From assembly GCF_003286085.1 (NCBI RefSeq), contig NW_020825332.1, forward strand, positions 1,173,001 through 1,237,000: 64,000 nt of DNA, written 5' to 3'. The position numbers and the translations under genes were made by a program. The notes beneath the pieces were generated by a model. The model worked only from the letters and a program-made list of their open reading frames with translations. It searched no databases and was not told where the DNA came from. This document shows, piece by piece, positions 37,327-48,407 of this stretch (positions within the stretch are counted from its first letter, which is position 1; each line of letters opens with the position of its first letter). The stretch is from Drosophila persimilis. Its lineage: Eukaryota > Arthropoda > Insecta > Diptera > Drosophilidae.

Positions 37327-38954
37327 TTAGTGCATTAAGTAGACTACAGCAGCAAGGAGGAAGGAAGCCAGGAGGGAAGACAGAGCGCCGCCAGCCAGAG
37401 AGGAGGCGCCAGAGCGGCAGAAGTACTCATCGCAGTTGGCATCAGCAAGGGTCTTGTAGCGCTGCAACACCTCCGACCAGTTGCAGAGACCAACGCTGCA
37501 CCAATCCAGCTGCACGGCATCTTGGTTGAGGAAGAAGACGGCCTTCTCCTTGTCCAGGGCGGCGGGACAGTCGTACTTCACTGCCACAAAGTTGGCAGCG
37601 AACGGACCTAGAATGCTCGTCTTCCAGCGGCGGTTCGTCAGGCTGTTGTAATTGTCGGCGCGCAACTTGATGTCATCCTTGCGAACGCCCAGCGCCGTGA
37701 TCAGGGTCTGCAGGCCAGTGGTGTGGCCGAAATGGGCGATCACATGCGGCGACACGGGATTGCTTAGGTGGGTGAGCATGTCCTGCACGAGACGGCAGTT
37801 AAGACGTGCCGTATCCTCCTCGAAGCCATAGCCCGATCCGTAGTAGTACTTGAGATCCTCGGCATACTCAAAGACAGTCACCTGTTCGGGCAGGAAGGCG
37901 CCGCACCAGACACTGGTGCGATCCACCTGCCATGCCTGCTCATAGCGGCACGTGTCATACATCAGCAAGATATCCGCCTGATCGAGAGTGTACAGATAGC
38001 TATATGACCCAAGGATATAATGCATTTTAAGTGTGAACTGGAAATTAAGAGCCACTTATAGCTCTTACCCCAATCGCGTGGATATATCTGCCAGGGTGCT
38101 GTTCCACAAGGCGGACTGTGTGTACTTGTGGTATTCGGAACCTTCGCCCTTGTAGTTGAGCTCCTTGTACGACTGACAGTAGTCGTAGGGACGCAGCAGG
38201 AGATCGTCTTTGGGTATGTCCACGGGATGAGCGGCATTCCCGGTGCCAAAGAGACCCTCGGCAAAGGCTTTGAAGCTCTCTGTGGTCCGCTGGGTGTCCG
38301 TGTGACGGAACTGGCAATCAAGAGAATTATTTTAGATTCTTTAAGGGAGACCTGTCTCCTCCCCTGCTCACCTGGTAATACGTATCATTGTAGTCCTTGG
38401 GCAGAACAGTGGGATAGTAGCGCTGATAGAGCTTGGCAGTGCCTCGGAGATCATCGTAGCCCTGGCTGGTCAAAAACTCATCCATGTCGGGGGTAATGCT
38501 GCTATTGCCCTTCCACAACTGAATGGCAATCAGATCCTCTGTGCACAGGGCATTGGTATCGGGCTTGGTCTTTGCCTCCCGATAGTTCTTGACAATTTGA
38601 TCGCGCAGCTGAAAGCGCAGCGAATGAAGGGAAGCTCTTAAGCTTTAGAAAGTGAACAATGGAAGTGGAGTCACCGAATGAACATACCTCTATCAGCCTT
38701 GAGGCCTTCTTGATGGTACCCGATTTGGGCAGCCTGGTGCCGTGCCTGTGGAAGACCCACATCTTCTTGGCCTCGCAGCCGGGGACAAGGTACTGTTTGT
38801 CGATGTTGCTACTCTTAACGATCTGGTAGGCAGTTTTCGAGGCAAATTGCGCCGTCTGCGGTCGATCGGAATCCTTGCCAAAGCAGTAATCCTCCTGTCC
38901 ATCCACCAGGAGTGGTGCCACCAGTGGCACTAGCAGCAGCAGCAGGAAACGCAT
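37327..38954 (-). CDS. Mipp1: Multiple inositol polyphosphate phosphatase 1 (histidine acid phosphatase)
   Basis: Four coding exons on the minus strand: 38954-38688, 38608-38372, 38310-38069 and 37999-37327, giving 472 aa, the usual length for the family. It dephosphorylates higher inositol polyphosphates such as InsP6 and InsP5. The N-terminus is a signal peptide (MRFLLLLLVPLVAPLLVDG); the catalytic RHGTRLP motif lies near residue 68. The C-terminal catalytic His is in AHFGHTTGLQ near residue 350, where the vertebrate enzyme has HAE. The protein ends in a small-residue stretch plus a hydrophobic tail (LASFLLAAVVYLMH), typical of a GPI-anchor signal, in line with a surface-anchored or secretory enzyme. 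The third intron is best placed with its acceptor at CATATAG (38000), because this keeps the frame and joins RLG to YLYTLDQAD. The start at 38954 is chosen over an upstream GTG because it begins the signal peptide. Identity is by family motifs and the known neighbourhood. Confidence 0.93.
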
Positions 38955-39287
38955 GTTGTCTCTGGAGACAGAAAGACAGTCAGAGAGTTGAGTTGAGTTG
39001 AAATGAGTTAAGAAAAGGGTTGTATTCGGGCGGGACTTGGACATATCCTTGAACTGTCGCCAACCCTAATGGACAGGGAACAGGACGAGTGTCATATGTG
39101 GAGGTATACATACCATCACCACCCACAGTACCCCCACAGGAAAGCCAGAGACGGCAGGAAAGGCAGGAAAGGTGTGGCATTTAAATTGCTTCGGTGGCGT
39201 CTGGCAAGACGACTATAAAGGAGGGGCCTGGCCACAGAATCGAAGCACAGAATGGAAATTCAGTCAAAGGAAATGCCAGCACACACG

Positions 39288-39295
<8 letters not shown>

Positions 39296-39320
<25 letters not shown>
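39296..39320. repeat. (CA)n microsatellite
   Basis: CA dinucleotide tract. It forces the open frame that crosses it to read as His/Thr repeats. Confidence 0.9.
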
Positions 39321-39321
<1 letters not shown>

Positions 39322-40595
39322 ATAGTAAACTCTGGGCCCTAAAAATTAGGCTAATGATTCTCTTTCTGACAAATTGCTGCAGCTCCTCCACGTGGCCTCC
39401 ATATAGCATAGCACCTTATAGCCCCTTCCCCCTCCACCTTCCCCCGCCAATCACCTCAATTAGGTCAGGAGGGAAAAAGGGAAGGGTATGGCTCATAAAA
39501 GTTTGTAATGTTTCAATTTATCGTAGTATCTATCATAGGATGCCCGCATCCCATACCCCATCACCATCCCCAGCATTGATTAATCAACAGAAGGGTCTGC
39601 GGTCCACATGGTCTCCTTCTAGGGATGGATGACAATAGGTTGCTCATTAACAGACACGACAAGACACGACACACAATTCGAATGTAACTCGAGCTGATTT
39701 TAACTTGAACTTCATTTGCTAGCCGTACCCCTACCTCGAACCCCCATTGATCGAACGATCGATCAGGCAGGCCTGCCTTGTAGAATAGATAATAAAATCA
39801 TATTCAAAAAAAATAACGAATAAGCTAAGATAAGCTGTTTTACAAGAACACAAATATAATACCAAAGATTATGGCATATATAATCCATAATTCCTCAATA
39901 TTTGAACATGCTTTTCGAGCGTCAGCTCTGATTGGCTTCTGCTTCTAGCTCCAGTTCTCATGGGATTCTCTTAGATCTCTCAGATTTATCATCTATACAT
40001 ATTTGTACATATGTACATACATATATCCATATAGTTCTGGTTTAAAGCCATTCCACTCAATAATACAAAGTTCCCCAAGGGAAGGGAAGAACAGTTCTGA
40101 ACAGAACTATATATAAAATGGAGGTCGATTATCAAAGAAGGTTGCATTTCAGCTGAATTTCGTGCCTAAAACAGAATTCTAATCCGAATTTTAGCTTAAA
40201 TGTTTTTCCAACTTTCGAATCAAATTACATTGAATTGATTTTCCTTTTGTCCGCTGCTGTGTGACGTGGCTTTTAAATTGAAAATGCATTTGGTGGAAAG
40301 GAAAGCCTGCTTCCAAAACAAATAAATCCACTGCCAGTCAAAACAGCAGAGCAGCCACAAAAACACACAAGGAAAAACAAATAAATTGTAGCCGAAATAA
40401 AAACCAGAAATAGAACGAAACAAAACGAAACTTCTGCTCTCTGTTTTGTGTTTAGAATGAATCGTGTTTGCATCATCGATCGATTGCCATTGCCTCCAAA
40501 AATTACTCACGATTACTCTCGATTCGATGCTGCAACCTGTTGCCCCACGAGAAGAAGCTGCCTGCTGCCTGCCAGCCTGCCAGCCTGCCACAAAG

Positions 40596-40603
40596 TGACG
40601 TCA
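40596..40603. promoter_or_regulatory. Perfect CRE palindrome (TGACGTCA)
   Basis: Full CRE consensus directly after a CAGCCTGC-type short repeat. No adjacent gene is recognised. Confidence 0.35.
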
Positions 40604-40849
40604 TGGGCATTGCATTGACAGCTGCAATTAGCCTGGGAATTTATAATTACATGTATCCCCAATGGAGCCTCCCGCACCCCACAACCGATTCAACCGATCC
40701 ATCGCGATGTGCTGTCATTGAGGAGCGGCAGAGCACACACGCATCTAATTTGCTCATCCATTTCCATCTTTGGATCTTTGCATCTTTTGCATTTTCAAGT
40801 GCAAATAATTGCATGACTCGCGCATCCATTGGATACACTTTTGCAGCTT

Positions 40850-40875
40850 CGATACGATACGATACGATACGATCC
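40850..40875. repeat. (CGATA)n pentanucleotide repeat
   Basis: Five tandem CGATA units, then degenerate copies. Short and unremarkable apart from the GATA cores it repeats. Confidence 0.85.
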
Positions 40876-43026
40876 GATCTGCCCCTGCTCGAGGCGGCGC
40901 CGCCCCGCACCCCCCACCCCCCTAATCAATTGAATGCCCTGCCTTTGTTTTTCCCCACAATTTCTGTTAGTTTTTTGTGTCCGCTGTGGCTGTGTGTTTT
41001 CTCAATGCGAAATTAAAATTCCAATTCGACTGCCCCGTCGCCGTCTCGTTTTTCTTTGCTCACTTTACGAGAACTGGAGATCCCAGAGATCTCCTACAGA
41101 TCTCTGCAGAGATCCAACAGAATCTAAAACGGAGATTAGCCAACATTTGAAACTAATTTAATTCTTTCAATAATATTTATGAAACTATTTTTGGGGGCGA
41201 GCGTTCGTAATATTTGGCTAATTTTCGCAGCGATATATCATCCTTTCCTTAGCTTTTCCGCATATTCTCGTATTTTTTTCGATTTGCCCTCGCTCTGGTT
41301 TTAGTTTGTGGATCGGTCTGTTTTTTTTTTAGAGTTTTTTTAGAGCATAGAACATAAATCAAAAACAGAATTCACTGGGCTATTTTTTCGGACACAACAG
41401 ACACCAAAAAGTCATTGCCATTAGACCAGTGTCCAAATGAAATCAAATTCATCATTTAACCAATTGATTCATTCGGCCAGAGACCCACTTCCAGACCCAG
41501 ATTCCTCCAACAGATTCCTCCAGATTGATTGATCAAAAGATCGTTGAACTTTCCTCAGGGGAAAATGATATAATTTTGATACGAATACGAATGAATTATG
41601 AAGCGATGCTCCAATAGATGGATGTGGATGTGGATCTGGATGTGGAGCAGCAGATACGTCAGATACTTTCGATTCAATTTGTGGCCAAAAGTTAATTGAT
41701 TAAACACGCAAGTGAACGTCAGATAAGCGTCGAGCGTTTTAGTTCGCGAGCTGCCGTGAAAATTGTCGCGCAATTTCCAAACCCCAAAAAAGAATGAAAA
41801 TCAAAGGCTACTACTACCCTGTGCAGTGTGCATATTAATTAGCATATATTTGTATCTGTATATCTCTGCTGTGCTGAGCTGGTGCTGTACGAATGCCATG
41901 ACGGAGAGCGAACACCGTCCCAGTCGACCAATTATCGTAATGATGCTCCAAGCGCAATTCACTTAAAAACCCCTAACACGTCTACGGAAAACGGCACATA
42001 TATCATGCATATATTCCTTATATGAATGGCCATTAAACCGTGCCTGGAAATGGGGAGACCGGAGCGGACCAGACCAGACCGGAACATGCATTCATTCCGA
42101 GCATAAAACATTCTAGCGACAAGGACAAGAATTTGGTTAATATTCAGAGGGCGTCGTTGTCTTTCCTAATCCCTGGGAGCTATGCGATTGCCCAGAGAAT
42201 GTTTAATTGGAAAAAGGCTGGAAAACGGATCCCCCGAAAACCAAAAACCAAAAAAAAAGAGCTACTCGCACGAGCATAGTTTGAGAACATAAAGTGTTTA
42301 ATTTATCACTTAGGGGCCCCCGCCCGAGGCGACCTTCTCTCCATTACATCAGATCTCATATCTGGACGGGACGGGTCGTCTGTCTGTCTTTTGTTTGTTG
42401 GAAAATATTCTAAATTATGCCGCCTGCTCTGCTTGACCTCAGAGCCGAACGAAGCGGCAGACGAAGCAAGTGCGGCAGTGGCAGTGGCATGGGGCAGACG
42501 CGCACATTTCCCCATCTTGGAATTTTGTAAGAGTTTTCCAAATATTTTGGTTTTTGGCAGGCGGAATCTATCTGTCCATACCCAAAAATAGAACCGCTCT
42601 TCGTTTCTAATGATATATTAACTAATTCCCATTAAAAATCAAGGAAAGTGCTTGGCTGGCCGCTGAAAAGCGACTATTTCTGAACTATTTTAAATAAAAG
42701 GAAAGTCTCTTTTCGTATAAATAATGTACGTATTCCGCTTTTCCTCGGTTAAGGTTAAGTGAGCAGAGCAGAGGAGAGTGGGAAATGAATGCCAAAATGC
42801 TTTTGGCACGAAATCAAGAGTGAAAAACTTTTGACAAATTCTGCAATTTATTTGAGCCGAGTGCGGCTGTTGGGAGCGGTGTGGAAAACGACTTTTCCAC
42901 GAGCAAGAGAGCAAAAGATCGCGTCACAGAGAGACAGAGAGTGGCTGAGAATGAGTGAGCAAAGCAGAGTGGGAAAAACGAAAAACGTTAGAACCAACTT
43001 TTTTATGTCTATAACCGGTTTTTCCG

Positions 43027-43047
43027 TCTCTCTCTCTCTCTCTCTCT
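43027..43047. repeat. (CT)n microsatellite
   Basis: CT dinucleotide tract of about 21 bp. Confidence 0.9.
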
Positions 43048-45013
43048 GTTGTTCTCAAACATTTGCTTTTCGGAGGTAGTGGCCCACTTAGGGCTGGGCC
43101 TAAACCCAACCGCACCCCACCCCCTGCCGACATCAGGTAGCCGCTAAGGCAAACAATGTCGCCGACCAGCCGTCAGAAGCCGTCAACAAACCGCAGGAGA
43201 ATTCCAGAATTTTGTTGTAACACAAAATTTGTACATACATTCATTCGAAAAGATAGGAATGCTAAGCATTTGATACCCTTGCAGGTGGGTTGTGTCCATG
43301 AGAATATCTGTATATTTGAAAGATTTGTACATGAAACTGCAGTTTGTTTATGGAAGGAATATCTTCAATGAAAGCTATATGGCATGCTACAAAGGCTTCA
43401 GGCTGCAAGTCGTTGATTCTGATCTTAATGGAGCTCTATCTATCTATGTATCTCCATTTTCTTTCACTGCATGTCGCAAAATTCTGATCACAATCGTGAG
43501 ACCCTCCTCTGCAAGGGCACACAAATAAATTAAATATTTAATGTGGCTAGCGTGCCGATGCTCGAGGCTCCCGGCTCGAGGCTTGCCCCCAGAGGATGGG
43601 ACGTCGCGTGGCCCAATCGTAAATCTGGGAATCCTCCAAAGGGAGGAGCTCCTCCAAGATGTAAGGGGGAGTACGAGTACGAGGACAATTGTGTCAACTA
43701 TTTGTATACGTAATTTGCTTATCTTTGTGCTTCTTTTCATTTCATTTCATTTCATGAGCCTAGATTAATTTTGTCCGCTGTCCAGCTAATTATTTTGATT
43801 GTTTGCATGGAGGCGTGCGTTTTTTAAGCGCGTGCAAAACGCAGCACTAGCCCCATTTTGAGTCAGAGCCCGTCCGAATAAGGTGTGGGTTGCGGGTTGG
43901 GGATTGGGATCCATTCCAAGCAACTGCCAGCTGCTAATTTGATTGCGAACTCAACAAAACGCGAATAAACAGACATTTCTAACAGAAAACAGAGATCTTA
44001 TTTGATTAGATCGTTGAACCTCCTACTTCTCTGGCTCGGAGTTCTGTTCTTAACTTTCCTACAGCTCCAGGCAAAACAAAAAATTTGAAATCCCACGCTG
44101 CGTGCAAATGGAAACCCGAAGAGAAAAAAAGAAAGAAAAAAAGAAACACAAGACAAGACAACAAATTTGTTACCAAAAACTGATTAATGTTGCCACCACT
44201 CAAGTTTCCAGCGTTTTTCATTCATATGCAAAATGAAGACAGAGCACCTGGACAGAATAGACAGACTGGAGCCTGGGAGGGGAGGGGCCCTGCCCTGGAG
44301 GGCTCAGAGAAGAAGAGAACGATATCATGATGATATTAAGGTAAGCATTTTGTTGAGCTCATCACAAAAACACGGCAAAATGCTGTCTATATCGGTGGGT
44401 GGAGAGGGGAAGGGAGGCATGTCGGTCGTAGCATGTCTCCTCTCCGCTTATATAAGAATTATAGATGATTGCCGAACGAACCCAACCGAACCGAACAGGT
44501 TTCCCAAGTCATTTTCTACCGCTGACAACAAAATATACGAGTGTATACAGTATTATACGTTCGGATCGCTCGAAAATAAACACAAAATTGGCTTGCTTGG
44601 CGTCTATGGCTATGTCTATGGCTAACTATGTATGTACATATCTATTCTGCAGGTGCAGCTGACAGGCAAGAGAACATCTGTCTATAGAGAGCGGTAATAG
44701 TTTTCTAATGGTTCAATAAGATGATACTTATATACGAGCCGAGTATTTATGCAATTGCCGGAAACTATCCCAACAATTTGATCGCGAAATTAACGGATTG
44801 TTGCGGATGTTTATGGGTATTTTATTCAAATGGCAAATAGTTAATGCTTCGTAAATTTGAATTTTATTTGAAATTAACTCAATTTCTTCGTAGACACACA
44901 AAAAAACACAAAATCAACAGTATATATAAAGATATAGCACACACCTATTCGAAGTGCACTGTAGAATTTGTTAAGTTAACCGATTCGGTTGCAGTATTTC
45001 CCACAAATTTATG

Positions 45014-45021
45014 TATAAATA
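45014..45021 (+). promoter_or_regulatory. Orphan TATA box with downstream donor
   Basis: TATAAATA is followed about 100 bp later by a good splice donor (AGT|GTAAGA, donor G at 45122). The ATG between them (45058) gives only 14 codons. It could be a distant first exon of mbf1 or of an unannotated transcript. No acceptor or partner exon was identified. Confidence 0.3.
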
Positions 45022-46545
45022 ATCCCGAACGCTGAACCGCACGCGAACCCGTTCAAAATGGAAATAAAACCCGCGACGAAATCGACATGTTATCGGCTCT
45101 GACTCGCAGCGACTGTATAGTGTAAGAACCAAGGTATATTCAATTTAAGGTATGGATGCTTATTTTGGCACTCACTTCTAACGGACTAACTATGTACATA
45201 TGTATATGAGGATGTACACAAACACCTGTTAAAATGCACTGGATTAACAGCAGAATTTTTTAAACCATTTCGGTCTAAAACGCAAAGAGAAGGAATGATA
45301 GTGGCAAACTAACAAGGGCAGGGCGAGAGCCTAACTTATTATTGAATATACCCTGGCAACATTTGAGAGCGATAACGGCAGATAAAAGAGGGTGTAAGCG
45401 TGGGAAGTCAGACAAGGCGACAGGTGAGAAGAAAGTGCAAGGCAGAGATGATGCAAATGATCTTTGATGTTTTTTCGGAATGCATGTAGACGTACAGTTA
45501 ACATAACATAAAAATTTACATTTTCATTTGTAAGTAAGTAGAACACGCTGATAAGACGAACAATGAAACGAGACTTGACAGACGTTCAAGTTTAATCGGC
45601 CACTGATTCTACTAATCAGCCTACTCAAAATATAGTAACATATACCTCCTCCACGTAGTATAGATCTCAAGTCGATAAGTGCTTACGCAAAAGCTGCATC
45701 CTAGATAGGGTGGGTTATCTTGTTTGACAAGTCGCCGTGATAGGAGAAAAACTGACCACAGTGAAATCCCGCTCCGCGAGAAGTACTTGACTTTCGTCAA
45801 TTCTTTGAATTCACGGCCACTCAAGAGTGTTCGATCCATTATAAATCACGTTCTCAATCTTCTTATGACGTCCTCCAAGGCGTCACATGGCATCAGATGC
45901 GATATCGTCGGGGGAAACAATTACCCGACACGCTCAAAGTCCCATTCATCACTACTCTGTTTCCCGGAAAAGTTCTTCCTATGTTTCATAGCTTTCCCAC
46001 AAATTGTATGGGTAGTTCTTCTCATATCTTGTTGTGGAGAAAAAAGCTTTTTATTTAAATTTTAGTAAGGGCGCCGATAACACCAGATCCAAAGGGAGAG
46101 AATAATGGTAACACTTTTAAGACACAGGAGGTCACATTAATTTAGAATCGTTATAAGAAAAAAAATAGCAGTAACATAAAAACAATGTATTCCCCTTCAA
46201 ATAAATCCAATTATTTAAACAAAGCGATAAGCGATATCTGCATTCGCTCGATCAAAATTGTCCATAATCATAGCTGAAACTGGTTGACCAATCACGTAGA
46301 GTACAACTTGTTTTACATAAATATGTAGATTATATGTATCGAGTGTGTAGTTACCATGTACAAAGTTAACATATTTTTGGCCTATTTTGTTTAAACTTAT
46401 TTTACAAAAATTTTTTACCAGTGGTTATTTAAATAATCTCCACAAAAATTATAAAATCTTTTAGATAAGAACAATTTACAAACAGGTTTAACTCAAGCTG
46501 TTCACCTGTTTGGATAGTGGGATGATAAGTTCGTTTCTTCATCGG

Positions 46546-46553
46546 TATCGATA
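46546..46553. promoter_or_regulatory. Perfect DRE (TATCGATA)
   Basis: Exact DNA-replication-related element, the DREF-binding motif found in housekeeping promoters. It lies about 1 kb upstream of the mbf1 start and 108 bp before a short ATG frame (46661-46750). Confidence 0.5.
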
Positions 46554-47325
46554 GTAACTAATTTTAAAGTCTTTCAAAGGCTATAATTTTAAAGTACTAC
46601 TACAGGAACTATATAATTGTCATACAAACGGTGTTTGACCCGAAAAAAGGCAAGAAAGCCATGTCAGAAAGTGTCGCCGCTGCTGCTGCTTCCCGTGTCT
46701 CGATGTTTCATCCATGTTTTTCAAATATACTTATTTTATATACCGACTAGAAACTATCTACCGTTATCCCTGTATGAACCTTTTAGGAATTAACGCTCGG
46801 ATTTTATTCCCTCTACCATATTATATCCACCACTAGTTCCCTTTCTCCAATTAAATTACTAATACTCACTTGCCTTTCCCGTATTTAGTAAATGTATTAG
46901 TACTTGTAGTTTGATTGCATGCTTAGTTCTTTTAGTAATTTTCCTCGAATATTAGTCTAGCAGCTATCGTTCCTGCATGTTCGCGTTTAGTTCGGTTAAC
47001 GCGCCGCGCGTCATACAGCAGCGCCCCTCGGTCGGTTGAGTGAGAGGAGGGCTGCGTTTTTGCCCGAGATGCGCGCGTAACAGCCATCCTTCGATGACAT
47101 CGATGTTTCTCCAGCTCTAAATATCACACCGCTATACCACCAATATTGAGGCAAAAAAAATCAAAGTCAAGTATTTAAAATAAGCCAGTCAAGTAGAAAA
47201 TTGATTCATTAATCGGTTAAAATTATGTAGGCATGGCTAAATGTTCTATATAGCTTGTAATATTCGACGGAATATAAAAAAACGAGGAATATGTATAAGA
47301 GAACTTGAGCTCGTCAGTATATATA

Positions 47326-47388
47326 CGGTATATTTTTAAAGTAAGACGGTATGTTTCGGTATATTTCCGAGGGTCGCACGGTATATTT
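47326..47388 (+). promoter_or_regulatory. Array of four CGGTATATTT-type motifs upstream of mbf1
   Basis: CGGTATATTT occurs at 47326, 47357 and 47379, and CGGTATGTTT at 47347. They are interleaved with GGGTCGCACGG, all within 140-200 bp of the inferred mbf1 start. Similar TATATTT-plus-GTCACAC-like clusters occur near Drosophila housekeeping promoters, which is recollection rather than a search result. Confidence 0.5.
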
Positions 47389-47599
47389 TATCGAAGTCGC
47401 ACACATCCGAGATAGTTCTGGAATTTATAGTTTTAATTAATAATAAAAGTAAACTTTCTTAACTAAACATAAGTGAAGCAGTCAATGTGAGTCTTGCCAA
47501 AGCATATAAGTTCAGTCGAACGACATTCAGTCATAATTTGTCTCCGTTCTCATTTCTCGTCGCTCTGCCTGGCAATCAAAAAATCGTACTAAATCAAAG

Positions 47600-48407
47600 A
47601 TGTCAGACTGGGATTCTGTTACAGTTCTGCGGAAGAAGGCTCCCAAGTCGTCGACCCTAAAGACCGAATCGGCCGTCAATCAGGCTCGCCGCCAAGGCGT
47701 TGCCGTGGACACCCAACAAAAATGTGAGTACGGCCGGGGATCACCAGGCCGGTTGCCCCCAAAACCACTTTGCACACACACAGACATGCCAATCGCTCGG
47801 CCTAACCTAAGAACAAAACCAACAACGAAACCTCCTGCTGCAATTGCGGCGATGATGTATTGCGTGGCATTACTGTCGTCCCGCCGCAGCGATGTCGAGG
47901 CATTTCACAACACGTAGTAATCTGCATTGAGGAGCTATTTTCTGCTTGGCCTAGTTCCCCCTTTCCCTCGCCCACGCATTCGATCTATACCGGCTATTGA
48001 TTTTGTTTGTCTGTCACAGATGGTGCTGGCACCAACAAGCAGCATGTGACCACCAAAAACACTGCCAAGCTGGACCGCGAGACTGAGGAATTGCGCCACG
48101 ACAAGATACCGCTTGACGTGGGCAAGATCATCCAACAGGGACGTCAGAACAAGGGTCTCAGCCAGAAGGACTTGGCCACTGTAGGTTCTCAATTTCTTGT
48201 TCTGTTGTGGTTAAGCACTGATTAAAAATTGATTTCTTTCCTTTTGGTTGGCAGAAAATTTGTGAGAAGCAGCAGGTTATAACGGACTACGAGGCCGGAC
48301 GCGGCATTCCTAACAACTTGATCCTCGGAAAAATGGAGCGGGTGCTTGGCATCAAGCTGCGCGGCAAGGAGCGTGGCCAACCAATAGCGCCTCCCGGTAA
48401 AAAGTGA
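47600..48407 (+). CDS. mbf1: Multiprotein bridging factor 1, transcription coactivator
   Basis: Three coding exons (47600-47723, 48020-48180, 48255-48407) encode 145 aa, the standard length for this protein. Mbf1 bridges bZIP and nuclear-receptor activators to TBP. The N-terminal MBF1 region starts [18 protein letters not shown] and runs across the first intron ([12 protein letters not shown]). The C-terminal half is a Cro/XRE-type helix-turn-helix ([18 protein letters not shown], then [19 protein letters not shown]). It closes with a short basic tail ending PPGKK. All introns are GT-AG and keep the frame. A likely initiator, ATTCAGTCAT, lies about 70 bp upstream of the ATG, with TATAAG about 25 bp further. 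The identification is close to certain because the protein is very highly conserved. Confidence 0.98.

Larger units (their letters stand above)
38955..47526. other. Gene-poor stretch between Mipp1 and mbf1
   Basis: About 8.6 kb without a supported protein gene. It holds a CA tract (39296-39320), a CGATA pentanucleotide repeat (40850-40875), a CRE (40596-40603), a CT tract (43027-43047), an orphan TATA box (45014-45021), a perfect DRE (46546-46553), a GC-rich patch (about 46980-47100) and an array of CGGTATATTT motifs (47326-47388). Several of these look like promoter parts with no gene attached. Confidence 0.5.

Noticed and set aside
39252-39632. 126-codon plus-strand frame about 40 bp downstream of a TATAAA sequence (39211-39216)
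   Set aside because: It runs through a CA microsatellite (His/Thr repeat) and shows no coding character or family. The TATA-like sequence is probably chance.
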